In this document: one piece after another, positions 48,001-60,179 of the stretch
Numbering within the stretch: the stretch's first letter is position 1
How the letters are laid out: every line of letters starts with the position of its first letter
Source of the DNA: Silene latifolia
Taxonomy: Eukaryota > Streptophyta > Magnoliopsida > Caryophyllales > Caryophyllaceae
Reading direction: 5' to 3'
DNA: 64,000 nt
Assembly: GCF_048544455.1 (NCBI RefSeq)
Contig: NC_133526.1
Span: forward strand, 4,418,001-4,482,000
Translations under genes and position numbers: made by a program
Notes under the pieces: generated by a model
Databases searched by the model: none
The model's input: only the letters and a program-made list of their open reading frames with translations
What the model was told of the DNA's origin: nothing

Positions 48001-50040
48001 AATTCAATTTATTATAGGAGTTTCAAGCAGATTTACGCCTACTGCAGAAATGAGCCTACCTATCTAAAACTCTGCAGTCAATTGAGAAAGGAAAATAAGT
48101 GGCACGTGTCAGTTACAGGAAGATTGTCACAATCTAAATAAGACAGCACGTCAACTGTCAACCACTGTAAACCAGGATTACAGTCACCCCATCTTGGCCA
48201 AGGCATTCTAATACAAAGCCCAGCCATGAATCCAACTCCAAGAAGAGGAGATGATCATACAGACCCAAGAAATGAACTTTTTAATTTCAATAGCAGATTA
48301 CTGCTGAATAATTATCCGTAATCTTTAAATTTACAGAATATATGGAGTCACGGACGACAGATGTGATGCTGGTGGAAGAAATGATCCAGCAGAAACTCCA
48401 TATCTTTTTAGCTAGCCTAACTACTTCTGATTTTTCATTTGCAGAGTGCTTTCTAGAATGATCAAGGCAGACGGCAAACAAAAAGGTTTATCTACAGTTG
48501 AGTGCAATGATGCGTGACTGAATTGCCTAAACTAGATTAAATGCATTGGTATGAATTTAATATATGGTGAACAAAAAGCACACCGTCTTTTGTGGAACAC
48601 AATATGATTCATACAAATTGGATAGCAACAGGGTAAAAATGACATCAAGGAGATAAAAGTGCCCTCACATTGCCAACATATATTGAACGGGAATCAACCT
48701 CCTCCTTTTCAGCTTGACTTGCGATAGCACTGGTAGATTCTTCACAAGAAATGTTTAAAACAAATTAGACTCAAAAATAATACTGATCAATAACCCTTTG
48801 TAACAGTAGATAGAAAAACTAGGCATAATTCATTACGAATTATGAAATCAAGCGGAATATTTCTTAGTACAGAAAACTTTCCTAGTAGAGCCTTGCAAAA
48901 AAAAAGAGAAAAGCGCGATGCTTTCACACAAATGACAAATGTACAGAGCAAAAGTACCTGAATGCCATGAATCACTTAAAAAATTCCCTTTTTTAATCAT
49001 CCATACATAAAATCCATCCCCAAACAGGAATAAGCAAAAATGAACGCACTTTATCACATACCAGTATGGCAGTATATCACTACAGAAAATTCGGAAACAC
49101 TCAGTCCATCACATAATGTATTCTCTAATTCTTCCTAAACTTACTGCTTTCCATTTTAGGTTGTCCAATAATAAACTTCTTACTAGAAAAGTTCGCTCTT
49201 TTGTACTCGTATGTTATTTTTGGTCATTATAGTTTCTACTAACTCCACATCTACCACCATTCACCAATTTCCCTTTCCCCTCACACATGGCACATCCATA
49301 TGTTCCTTAAAATTCGCGCTCAACAAAGTACGAAGAGAGTAGCAACAATACTAAAACTGGGTCATTATGAAAACGCTTCCGATAAATTCGCACATCAAGA
49401 GTCTTTACTAGAACAACAAACTCACTCACTCACTAACTCGTATACCAAAAAATTACACATACAAATTCCTCGCTAACAGTATGGACAAAAACATGAATTC
49501 AAATCAATTAAAAATCTAATCAAACAAGAAAACGCCGTCATTACGAAAACACATTCGATAAAATCGCAACTACAGAATCTTTACTATAACAGCAAACTCG
49601 CAAGCTCATATAGCATCAAAATCAGTCATACGAATTCCTTACTAACAGTATAAACACGAACTTGAATGAAACCGATTAAAAATCAAATCAATTAAATAAA
49701 AACCCTAGAAATTCATTAAATCAAAGAATAAAACCTTGAGAAACGCCCATATCTTGCTCAACTTTAGCCTGCATTTCACGGAGAGCACCAGCTTCATCTT
49801 CAAGCTCTTCAAGACGCTTTTTCATTTCATCAAGATTCTGCCATTAAAGAAACTCGAAATTAGGTCAAAAAAGGGGGAAGAATTATTGAGAAGAGAAAGA
49901 AGAGAGAAAGATAGAAAGAAGACCTGGGAATTAGGATCTCCGCCTTCATCGGTTTCGCCATCGAAGGGTATATCGCCGTCGGCGGCGGCGTCGCCATAGT
50001 TGTCGAGCTCCGGCGAATGTTGCTCCGGGTGTTCTTCCAT
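45047..50040 (-). CDS. Nuclear poly(A)-binding protein, PABN type
   Basis: Six exons on the minus strand: 50040-49924, 49837-49735, 48739-48669, 46909-46718, 46623-46496, 45086-45047; phases close to give 216 residues, the size of Arabidopsis PABN1-3. Order of parts: an acidic N-terminus (MEEHPEQ..., Asp/Glu-rich, residues 1-39); a coiled-coil helix ([20 protein letters not shown], exon 2); an RRM from residue about 92 (RNP2 SIYVGNVDY split over exons 3-4; RNP1 KGFAYVEF in exon 4); and an Arg/Tyr/Gly/Pro-rich tail ([20 protein letters not shown]) like the tail bound by import receptors. PABN binds the growing poly(A) tail in the nucleus and stimulates poly(A) polymerase. The exon 3 acceptor (GTGAAG|AATC) is the least typical splice site. 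Intron 3 (1.8 kb) and intron 5 (1.4 kb) hold no other gene I can support. Confidence 0.93.
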
Positions 50041-50226
50041 GTTACTCGATATTGGGTAATATGCTGAAAGAGGATTTTGGACAACACTACTGTGCTCCGT
50101 ATTAAGTATCCAACTATCCAATAGTGTACTCGTAGTTGTCTAGTTGCCTAGGGGGTTGGAATCGATAAACTTATCATTCGGGTCGGTCGGATGTAATCGT
50201 GCTAATTTTAATTATATTGTTTCTAA

Positions 50227-52236
50227 TTAGTGTAGATCCCGCGCAAATGCGGGGTAAATATAGGTCTTTTAATTTTTAGTGTATTAGTTATGGATTTTTC
50301 ATTTATATCTCACGAATTTTTATAAAAAATAACTAATATTAAAATTAATCAAAAGAATTGAATAATTCCATAAATTGTGTTTTTTATGAAAATATTTTAA
50401 CTACATCAAATTATTTTTAAAAAAAATCTTTTTTTTGTCACGAAGTTAATAATAGAAGATACAATTTTTATGTATAGATTATTTTAAATGGAAAATTAGT
50501 TTAATAAATGAAAATCTATTTTGTTTCCATATATAAGTTTGAGCACTTTGAAGAAAAACTTTAGAAAAGTTGCATTCTCTTTGTATATAGGAGGATTTAT
50601 ACTTTTTAAATTTGCACCTCATTAATATTTATCAGTTCACCCCATTGTATTTTGATATGAAACAAAAAAATTAAAATGGAAAACTAATAAAAAAATTTAT
50701 TTAAGTTGTGAATTTTTTTTAGTGTGTTTTTTTTGTCACGAAGCTAATAGCCTAATAGTAACTTATACTTTATAGTTAAGCATGTGTCAAGTTATTCTCT
50801 ACAGTAATAATTATTGCATTACTGAAAAATTTAGCAACTTATACTTTATAGTGTAACTAGTACTGGTGCCCGGCTTCGCCCGGGCTATCTCTACTTACCA
50901 TTATTTTTTTTCATTAAATAAAATTACTTAAAGTTGCATAACTCATAAATTTATCATTAATATATTTTTTTATGACATATCTTAAAATTACGATGAAATA
51001 AATTTTGAGACAAATTCACTACTCCCGCTATTAATATTTTACTCTTATTAATGAAACAATAGTAATAACATTTCACTACTTGCCCGTAATCATTGTTACT
51101 TTCACTACTCCCGCCGTAATTATTATTCTGTCCTCATCTGTGACATTAATATTGATAATTTTATTACTCCATAGTAGTTATTGTTACTTTCACTATTGCC
51201 GCATTAATATTTATTATTTCACTACTCCCGTTGTTGTTTCTACCACTTTCACTAATCTCGCTGATAATATTGTTACTTTTACTATTCAAATGAGTGATTA
51301 CTATCATATAACTATATCCTATATTACTACAATTCTTTTCTTTACTTAGGAAATTACTTTTACTACTTAAGCATGCAATTTTAAGAGGATTCTATATTTA
51401 TATAAATATATTACATATATGCATTAAATCAAATCGAAACAATTATGCAATATTATATATTATGGAATCTACCTTGAATTATTTATAACCTACTTATATT
51501 ATATTTTTGTATGTTAAATAATTAACATCTCTATACATCTAAATATCTAATAAATTATAAAGTTTAATAAAATTGCATAGATTTTAAATTTAATATATAA
51601 TTTTATAATGATAATGATAATAACTAATAGCATATACATGTTTATACTAATTAATTATTTTATTTTAAGAAAATTGATCGTCTTCTAGTTTTCTATAAAT
51701 ATTTAGGAAAATTTTCAGGCATCTTCTTTATTTTAGTCTCCTTAAAATTGACTATCTTAATTAATTATTTTCTTTTAAGGAAATTGACCATCTTAATTAA
51801 TTATTTTATTTTAAGGAAATTGACCATGTTTTAGTCTCTTACAAATATTTAGGAAAATTATCAACCTTCTATATAATTTAATTTTAACTCAAACTATATA
51901 ATATTTGCATTGAGATCCCTTAATCGGGTCCATCACACGGTGCTAGTGATTTAAAACTATATAGTATAATTAATTTGTATAACTTTATTTAATTACACAG
52001 AAGTCCCTTGGTTTCTGGATTTAATATATAGTATTGATTGATATCAATTTTATTTTATTTTAATGAAAAAATCATAATTATGAATTTATTTTAAAAATTA
52101 GAGTTTATTTATAAGAATATATTTATTGAAAAGATGATAATGTAATGAAAGAAAATTGTATTTATTACCTTATTTAGCTAGATGCTTTTTGGAGGGAAAA
52201 CTAAGAGAATTTTGATTCTCTTAGTAGTAGGGGGGA
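50227..52236 (-). mobile_element. Composite non-autonomous Helitron, with a second Helitron inside
   Basis: The minus-strand 3' end at 50227 has a CCGC...GCGGG hairpin then TACACTAA|T; the minus-strand 5' end A|TCCCCCCTACTACTAAGAG is at 52236. It is homologous at both ends to the Helitron at 20869-21689 (GGAGGGAAAACTAAGAGAATTTT near the 5' end). An inner 5'-like terminus (A|TCCTCCTATATACAAAGAG) lies at 50595. The Helitron at 50857-52037 is inserted in it. Confidence 0.72.
50857..52037 (-). mobile_element. Non-autonomous Helitron, minus-strand copy
   Basis: 3' end on the minus strand: hairpin GCCCGGGCGAAGCCGGGC, then ACCAGTACTAG|T (50857). 5' end A|TCAATACTATATATTAA (52037). About 1.18 kb, AT-rich, non-coding, with CACTACTCCCGC repeats. 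It pairs with 52448-53615 as an inverted copy. Confidence 0.85.
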
Positions 52237-52237
52237 T

Positions 52238-52447
52238 TCGAGTGTTCTGTAAAATATACAATGTAGACACCAAAATTTTATATTTTGGTGTCTATTTATT
52301 TTATTGTATCTTAATTATTTAGAGATAATTATCAAAAAATATTGTGATAATATCTTATTTCTTACATAAATGATAAACGGTAGGCGTGTATGTATTTATC
52401 TTCTATTTTCATGTAAAGAAATATTGTAATCATATATAAACAGTTAA
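52238..52447. other. Spacer between inverted Helitrons with a strong hairpin
   Basis: About 52268-52297 forms the palindrome TAGACACCAAAAT / ATTTTGGTGTCTA with a short loop. No gene; function unknown. Confidence 0.55.
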
Positions 52448-53615
52448 TCAATACTATATATTAATTCTAGAAACCAAGGGATTTCAATGTAATTAAAGAA
52501 AGTTACACAAATTAATTATACTATATAGTTTTAAATCAATAGCACCGTGTGATGGACCCGATTAAGGGATCTCAATGCAAATATTATATAGTTTGGGATA
52601 AAATTAAATTATATAGAAACTTGGTAATTTTCCTAAATATTTATAAGAGACTAAAACATGATCAATTTCCTTAAAATAAAATAATTAATTAAGATGGTCA
52701 ATTTCCTTAAAATAAAATAATTAATTAGGATGGTCAATTTCAAGGAGATTAAAGAAAGAAGATGCTTGGTAATTTTCCTAAATATTTATAGAAGACTAGA
52801 AGATGGTCAATTTTCTTAAAATAAAATAATTAATTAGTATAAACATGTACACTTATGGTATTAATTATTATCATCATAAAATTATATATTAAATTTAAAA
52901 TTTATGCAATTTTATTAAACTTTATAGTTTATTAGATGTATAGAGATGTTAATTATTTAACATACAAAAATATAATAAGTAAGTTATAAATAATTCAAGT
53001 TAGATTCCATAATATATAATATTGTTTAATTCTTTCGATTCGATTTAATGCATATATGTAATATATTTATATAATATATAATCCTCTTAAAATTGCATGT
53101 CTAAGTAGTAAAAGTAATTTCGTCAGTAAAGAAAAAATTTGTAGTAACATTGGATATAGTTATATGATAGTAATCACTCATTTGAATAGTAAAAGTAACA
53201 ATATTATCAGCGAGATTAGTGAAAGTGGTAGAAACAATGGGAGTAGTGAAATAATCAATATTAATGCGGCAATAGTGAAAGTAACCATAATTACGGCGGA
53301 AGTAGTGAAATTATCAATATTAATGCGGCAGTAGTGACAGTAATAATAATTACGGCGGGAGTAGTGAAAGTAACAATGGTTACGGGCAATTAGTGAAATG
53401 TTATTACTATTGTTTCATTAATAAGAGTAAATTATTAATAGCGGGAGTAGTGAATTTGTCTCAAAATTTATTTCATCGTAATTTTAGGATATGTCATAAA
53501 AAAATATATTAATGATGATAAATTTATGGTTTATACAACTTTAAGTAATTTATTTAATAAAAAAAAATTAATAGTAAGTAAAGGTAGCCCGGGCGAAGCC
53601 GGGCACCAATACTAG
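52448..53615 (+). mobile_element. Non-autonomous Helitron, plus-strand copy
   Basis: 5' end A|TCAATACTATATATTAA; 3' hairpin GCCCGGGCGAAGCCGGGC followed by ACCAATACTAG|T. 1168 bp, collinear with the reverse complement of 50857-52037. Confidence 0.87.
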
Positions 53616-53672
53616 TTATATGTAAAAATTAAAGCCTTATAATTTTTTTTTTCATTATAACTAAGTTAATTA

Positions 53673-53705
53673 CCCCGTGCAATGCACGGGCTGCTTTCAA
53701 CCTAG
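53673..53705 (+). mobile_element. Helitron 3' end without an assigned 5' end
   Basis: Hairpin CCCGTGCAATGCACGGG followed eleven bases later by CTAG|T at 53702-53705. It may be the end of an older Helitron that received the copy at 52448-53615. Confidence 0.6.
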
Positions 53706-53719
53706 TATCTTAGGAGATT

Positions 53720-53771
53720 AGAATATTCTAGAATATTCTACCTTGCCCTCGAAGCCACTCTACTATAAATA
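53720..53771 (+). promoter_or_regulatory. Perfect heat-shock element followed by a TATA box, no gene attached
   Basis: 53721-53740 is a run of four alternating units, GAAnnTTCnnGAAnnTTC, the ideal binding site for a heat-shock factor trimer or pair of trimers. CTATAAATA follows at 53763-53771, 22 bases on. No plus-strand open frame follows before the RUS5-like gene's 3' end. It may be a captured or relict promoter, or part of an eroded heat-responsive LTR. Confidence 0.6.
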
Positions 53772-54448
53772 CAACTCCGTCTCTAAGGTTAGAGGAGAGT
53801 AGATGGATTAAGTCAAACGACCCCATCTTCCTACTAACAAATTGTAGGTTGGATGGATTAAGAGAGTACCGAAAGTTGTAACCCTCAATCTATAAACTCG
53901 GGTCGGGTCAAATTTACCAGATCTAGTCTTTCCAACTTCCGAATAAGGACTGTTTGTGGGCTAGGTGTTATCAGATCAAGTTATTTTTTGGTTTGGGTCG
54001 GGTTAGTATTGACGGCTTTACCAGATACTATACTGAGTAGTGGTACACTGGTACACAATACACACGGCGAGGTAATGACTAATGAGGCCATGCTTAAAAG
54101 TGAATTTGGAGATATAATATCCTCTGGAAATTATAATTAGAGGTGGTGTTTTATTTACAACAATAAACATACTCAAATAAGTAATCCAATAAACAAGGTA
54201 CTTAAAAGGCGGTTTTTAAACAATTAATCCCAAAGATTAACCAACATAAAACCTGTTCCTAGTAATAACTTTAGTTAAGCGACTTGTAATGGATGTCCGT
54301 CACCTAATCACCAATCTCCTCGCAACCATCATCAATCATGCATCTAATTATAGCCTTGTTACAATAGTATGTACTCTGCCATCTTCATTTCATCTAGCCG
54401 TCCTTATCGACACATATGGTGATCACTGATCATTGAGTAACTAATGGT
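53772..54448. other. Intergenic DNA before the RUS5-like 3' end
   Basis: No gene seen; AT-rich sequence and the likely 3' untranslated region of the minus-strand gene. Confidence 0.5.
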
Positions 54449-57400
54449 TCAGCTCGGATCAAATTGCTCAATGTAGGGTTCCTTGGACACATTTATGTTA
54501 ATCTTGTGTATATTCCATCCTGCATCTTCTAACAATTCCATGAAATTGTCGAATCTGCCCTCCATGCACGATAAGCTGTCCTCGAGTGCTTTAGTCAAAT
54601 CTAATGAGCTATCCCAATTTTCGTACAGCCAATATGCCTGCCATACACTTTGCAAGGCTGATAAGCTTGTAGCTCCCGCCTGTAAACAGATAAAACAGTG
54701 TATTAGCCGAACCTTAGAAATCTAGAGTCGGGCGTTCTGAAAAATTTCAGCAAGTTTTATACCTTGAAAGAAACCCAAACCTCAAAGTCCCTTCTTTCCC
54801 ATTGCTGTGCTACCAGGATATATTTTTCCTTTGTATACAGATTAAAAAATTTCTTCACCTGTGCAGAAGCCTGAAATCATGTAATTATATTTATAATCGA
54901 TTCTGAGTTCTGTCTAAAATTATATTTTATGAACAAGAGTTACTGGATTGAAGCGAATAGCAAGTATCTGGCCAGTCGAGGGGAGTGTTATACGAACTTA
55001 GGACCTATGGTAGTATGGTACCCAGAACTTCACCTTAGTTTAGGCCAATGCTTCTTCGATTGTAGCACGCCTGTTATAAGTAGTACGCAACATTGAATTT
55101 TTGAACAATTTTTTTAGAAGACAAATTTATGAGGCAGTCTTTCACATGAGAGTAATGAGAATATCCCATACAAGACTCACTGTTTACGGGTAAAATCTTA
55201 GGATTTACCCTCTCTCGAGTCTGTCAGAGTGTCAGTCGTTCATAAATCACAGAAATGAAACCAATATGTTGCAGCTATTACAGATTTTGTAAATTTAAAG
55301 CGAGGAAGTGCTTAGTTATTACCATGGTAGCTGACGTCTCGCCACCAACCAGCTGATCTAGAGGAACTCCAAACAAGATTCGTGGTTGAAGAAACCTTTG
55401 CCAGGATAAAATTTGTTCGTCTTTATTGCAATCGATACACCCTGCGATGTGAGAAGCCAGGTGGTTTGTGTCAAGGAGGAAGGCAAATATTTCACCAAAA
55501 AAAAGAAGGCAGACAACAAACGAAAGCTCTACAAATAGAAGCTTTGGGTTGGGGTGAGGGCTTGTTGAGACAAAATGAAAAGAAGTAATCAGAGAACAGG
55601 GCTTAACCAGGAACTTGAGAATGCAAGACATGAGCTTTGGCCAAAATACGAGCACGTTTGAGATTTATCTGTTAAATAACTCGAGAAAAGAGGTTCAGGA
55701 ATCAGGACTAATACAAACAGCAAAGCAGTCAGTTTTCCTTATGAGGTAGAAAATTAGAAATGTCGGATTTTCTTACTGTATTGAATTTTAACACCGAAAG
55801 CGACTGATAACGTAACCATAGATGTAAAAGGCGCAGTCCCAACCATGTTGTTACCAAGGCAGGATATGATGTCACTATGCCTGGAGCATCCTTTAACCAG
55901 TACGATGTATCACAACAGTCAGTCAAGAGGAAAATTTCACTTCAGAATCAAATCTAGATTCACGCATAAATGCATAATGTAACTTTACCAGAATTAATAT
56001 TCCCAAACCAAGTCCAAAAAGTTGAGCAGTCACTTCCCATACTTCCTCCTGCAGTACATGAGATAAGACGACATAAAATATTTATTTTCACTTTAAACTT
56101 CATCTGAGACAAGACTCAAGAATATACTGAAGGCAAACAAATACAATCAACAGACTATCAAGCTATTAGGACTCTCTGAAACTCAAACGTTTGAAAAGTA
56201 GGGTGGTATTACAGCCAGCAAAGCGTAATGACCTTTCTTAATGACATTATAACCGAGTTAGCCTACGTTCTAAAGGTGCTTGATCAACAGCAAACTGGAC
56301 AGCCTCTGATAAATAGAGAGGTTCTAGTTGTCTCTAGTTGATGTCCTTAATCACCGACAACCTTGTTAACGAAACTAAAGTTTATCGAACATTATTGTGG
56401 GAGGATAAAAACAATAGGCTTACTAAACGCTCAATTTTTCCTGTATCTTGATGTAGCAAACCACATGCATTTTACGATGCAATGTTTATTATGAGTCATT
56501 CAGAACCATTCTCTGTGTTTTTAACACAGGGGTCAGGTTCCTTAGATCCGCACCCCCCTTATCCGGCATTCTCGTCACAGGTGGAGGCCATTAAGACAAT
56601 GATGTAATGTTGTAGTGAACGATAAAATTTATCTTCTGTCAAGCATGAGTGTCAAGTATTATAAATCAACAAAGTAACGAGTTTTATTCTACAGTGAGAA
56701 GAAACATTATAAGCTGATGCACCAAAAAATCTAAAACAATATAAAAATGGTCGATATATCGAATGCTGTAAGCTTAGTTTTAGTACAGACCTTTGCTGCT
56801 ATCTCTCCAAGATTTCCGAAGACCGCAAAATGATTCTGAATTACTCGGTTAGAAGGATCTTTCAGGCCTCTAGCAACAGCCTATTGATGGACCAAATTAC
56901 TTTACAGAGTTATTTATCAAGCAAAAACATTGTAGCATAAAGGAGATCGGAAATATGGTGTGAAGAGCAGGGATATGAGAAATGAGGCACCTTGGAAAGG
57001 TTTCCGAGAGATGCAAGTGGCAGGAACAATGTAGGATATATCGGAGTAGTTAGATCAAAGATACTGAAAAAGATACAAGAAAAGTGATTATGCCTGGAAT
57101 ATTCAACCACAAACAAATTTAGGAATAAATAAGTATAGCTGATAATCAGTCACCTTCCAGCACTGCCAATGAAGTCAGCATACATTCGCCATTGTTTTGG
57201 ATCATCATCAAACAAACTTCCAAAACGCCCACCTGAATAAATGAACAATATAAATGTTTTAGTAGTATTGATGATGTGACAAGCAAATATTTACTTGAGC
57301 TATTTCTGTAACTCCAGACCAATGATTAGTCGTCCAACAGCTCCAATGCCATCCTTTGAGACCCATCTGTGGATGGAGAAAGCAGCTCGAGTCCAATCAA

Positions 57401-60179
57401 AGTTAAAAATTTACCACTTCCCGTTTTTACATACGGAAATATATCGGACAAACCTAATAATTCAAAGTTTGATTTCCGATTTCCAATTATCCCTCTCCCG
57501 TTACATACAAATAATGAAACAAGATAGTCTCAAATAAATTTTCTGAGCGCGCACTTCATATATAGTACGGAGTACATTTATTAGTTTGATATGGATCAAC
57601 TTGTGAAATAGTATATCTCACATTAGTATCTAAGGCCCTCTCTTGGTTGCTAACTGCTCTTTTTAATTGTTTCACAGAAATGGCAGTAGAGAACATAAGT
57701 GAGACGTCTCTCAGGAACATAAATAACAATTGCAAGTTTTGGCAATCACCTTATTGCTGCCGCAGAAGCTGCAGCTGCGCTTCCTGAGAATGAACCAACT
57801 CCAACTGCCTGAAATTTTAAAAGATTTGTTCATTGTAACTAAACCTCAGAGAAACGTATTTAAAAAAAAAAAAAAAAAAAGTAATATTGCTGGCTGAACA
57901 CAAGATTTAGTCTCGTGCTTTCTGAACCTGAACGTTTAAAATACTATCGCAAAATATGATAAGCAAAATAAAATGACGGCATTAGAAGTAAAATTTGTGG
58001 GTTATCAATATTTAGTGTGGTAGCATAATGGAAAGAGAATGGGAATTGGTCTGCACATTTTATAACTACGAACTGTTTCTGTGATTCTAAAGGATACAGA
58101 ACAAAGAGAATGAACAGCGAATAAAGTAAAGTAGGAAGAGAAAAATTGGCTGCTTGAGACACATGCCTTGAGGAGGCTTGACGTAACCAAAGCATGACAC
58201 ATCCATCCAGTGACATTGGTAGGGAACTGCCATAACATATATTCCAAGTAATCATCGGATACTGATCCTGCAAGCGGTAAAAGGAACTTATAGATGGACT
58301 AGAATCACATAGATTGGTAATGAAAAAAAAATCTGCAGTACACGCTACCTACCACATCATCAGATATCTAAGAAGTGAGAAGAGTAGAAATGTAAAAATA
58401 AGGGAATATTCCCATAAGGAAATTTTAATAAAATTAGAAAATGGCGTATATTTTTTGTTATGATGTACGATGACTTGATATCCCCGGGGAACTAAAGAAT
58501 TCTTCTGGTGCTCACAAGATAGAAATTCATACTAAAGTAACTATTGATGAGTTAAAAAGATCAAGTGACTATTCTGACCTGGAAATCCAGCGGGCAAAAT
58601 AAAATCTTTGATGTCATCGGGAAGCCATTGTAAGTTGGTTGCATAATCTGGGGTGCGCAGCTTATCGTCGACACTTTGCTGGTCAATAAGTGTTTGCTTA
58701 CTGAACTCTTCACCCCAAACATACCTGCTTTCATGCCACTCAGAAAGACAGGATTATGAAGACATTCGAAAATGAGAATATTTCTCAAAATAAAAAAGAG
58801 GAAAACTTGGACATTGCCCCATGTTTGGTTTCATTGAAGTTTACGAGGCAAGTTTTAAGAGATTAAGTGAATATCTCTTTAATTTTATAGTCGGGCTTCA
58901 ATAAAATACAGTAGTAGTAAAAATCCGTATTGACTATGACAGGATTACTCCCTTTTTACATGAACTACCAACAGTGAAAATGAAATTGGTATAAGACGGA
59001 ACATTATTAGACACAGCAAATGACCAATTTTGCTATTTATAGTCATGAACCAATTAAATTCTGTTTTCGATGGTCAAGCCACCAGAATCTAAAGACACAC
59101 TACACCATATGGGAATGCTTATAGTTAAAGGCAAGGACAATGTGGTCACGCCACCAGAATCGTAAGACAGTCTACACCATATGGGAATGCTTATAGTCAA
59201 GGGCAAGAAGAGGGAGGGGGAGGAAAGAGCTAACTCCAAAGAATACAACTTGATCACCAAAACAGAAGTCGATAAATGCTTAATTTGGCTATCCTTTTGC
59301 TAAACTTGTACTGAACTTCACTTAATTTTGTGCATCTTTCTTCAGTGTTAAGCAGTTCTTTACTCAATTGCTTAATTATGGTTACTTAACTTAGGAGAAG
59401 TTAAGCAAAACCAACTTATACACGGTTAGACACCGGTGATCTACAACGAAGGACTAGGGAAGCTAAATACTCCCTTTGTCTCAATCAGTTGAGGTATTTT
59501 AATCAAAGGTAAACAAATGAATGAGACGGAGGGAGTAATTTTGTGATTAGTTCAACTTTCCAATTTTCAACCAGACACCAAAACCCAAAGTTCTGCTTTC
59601 ACCACTGCTTATTTGAAAACAAAATGTACTCCGTATCACATAATGCATACCATATTGCAAAACATCTAACTAATCCCAACTTAATAAACAGAAAACACCC
59701 ATAAAAAGTTCCAATAACCAACACAATTACACACAGTCTCAATATTTCATAGGCTAAAATAATCAACATTTACAGAATTACAGTACAGAATATCTGAAAC
59801 CAAAGAACTGACCTTTTTGCAGTGCCATTGCTGTATCTCTCCACCAAAATCAAAGGGGATGAACCCTTTTCCCTGCAAATTAAAACCCATTTGATCAGAT
59901 CAAAAAAAAAAAAAAGAAAAAAAGAGTAATTAGGACCCAGGTAGCATTATGTGGACACTCGTATAAAGATATACAGTTGGTCTTGTTTAAGACCGTCTTT
60001 TAAGTATGTGGTAATACGAGTAGTAATTTAGTAAGGTACCCATCAAGGGAATTGTCTTGATTTTCTGGGAATTTAGAGGAAAGGCAGCAACAATGAAAAT
60101 TGGGAGTTCTTTGGAGAAAGAAACTGTTGTTGATAGAACAATTGAAGGGTGACACTGAGCATTGCAGGATGCCAAACAT
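54449..60179 (-). CDS. RUS5-like protein (DUF647, root UVB sensitive family)
   Basis: Fifteen exons on the minus strand: 60179-60040, 59872-59813, 58724-58579, 58267-58167, 57808-57750, 57366-57320, 57232-57154, 57063-56991, 56880-56791, 56048-55989, 55890-55777, 55668-55608, 55441-55323, 54870-54763, 54679-54449. Phases close to 495 residues; Arabidopsis RUS5 has about 509. The N-terminus is Ser/Asn/Phe-rich with few acids and may be a plastid transit peptide. Family landmarks: LPAGFPGSVSDDYLEYMLWQ, FPTNVTGW, LVTSSLLKAVGVGS, RWVSKDGIGA, DDDPKQWRMYADFIGSAG, LFLPLASLGNLSKAVARGL, IQNHFAVFGNLGEIAAKEE, LLHLWLRYQSLSVLKFNT, and a C-terminal ALQSVWQAYWLYEN / EDAGWNIHK region. Biochemical role of DUF647 proteins is unknown; RUS1/RUS2 act in UV-B sensing and auxin transport. 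Intron 4 appears to be GC-AG. Confidence 0.93.
57743..58167 (-). other. Probable GC-AG intron junctions in the RUS5-like gene
   Basis: Exon 4 ends CTCCTCAAG|GCATGT at 58167 and exon 5 starts after TTTCAG at 57808 with GCAGTTGG. Joined they give LLKAVGVGS, the conserved family sequence. A canonical alternative (donor GCAT|GTGTCT with acceptor GGCAG|TTGG) would give LLKAFGVGS. Confidence 0.65.
59069..59211. repeat. 72-bp tandem duplication in RUS5-like intron 2
   Basis: Two units, each with GCCACCAGAATC and CTACACCATATGGGAATGCT, about 90 percent alike by eye. Confidence 0.8.
59470..59535. mobile_element. Very short Stowaway-type element in RUS5-like intron 2
   Basis: Only 66 bp: CTCCCTTTGTCTCA ... 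TGAGACGGAGGGAG, flanked by TA. Probably an internal-deletion derivative. Confidence 0.75.
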
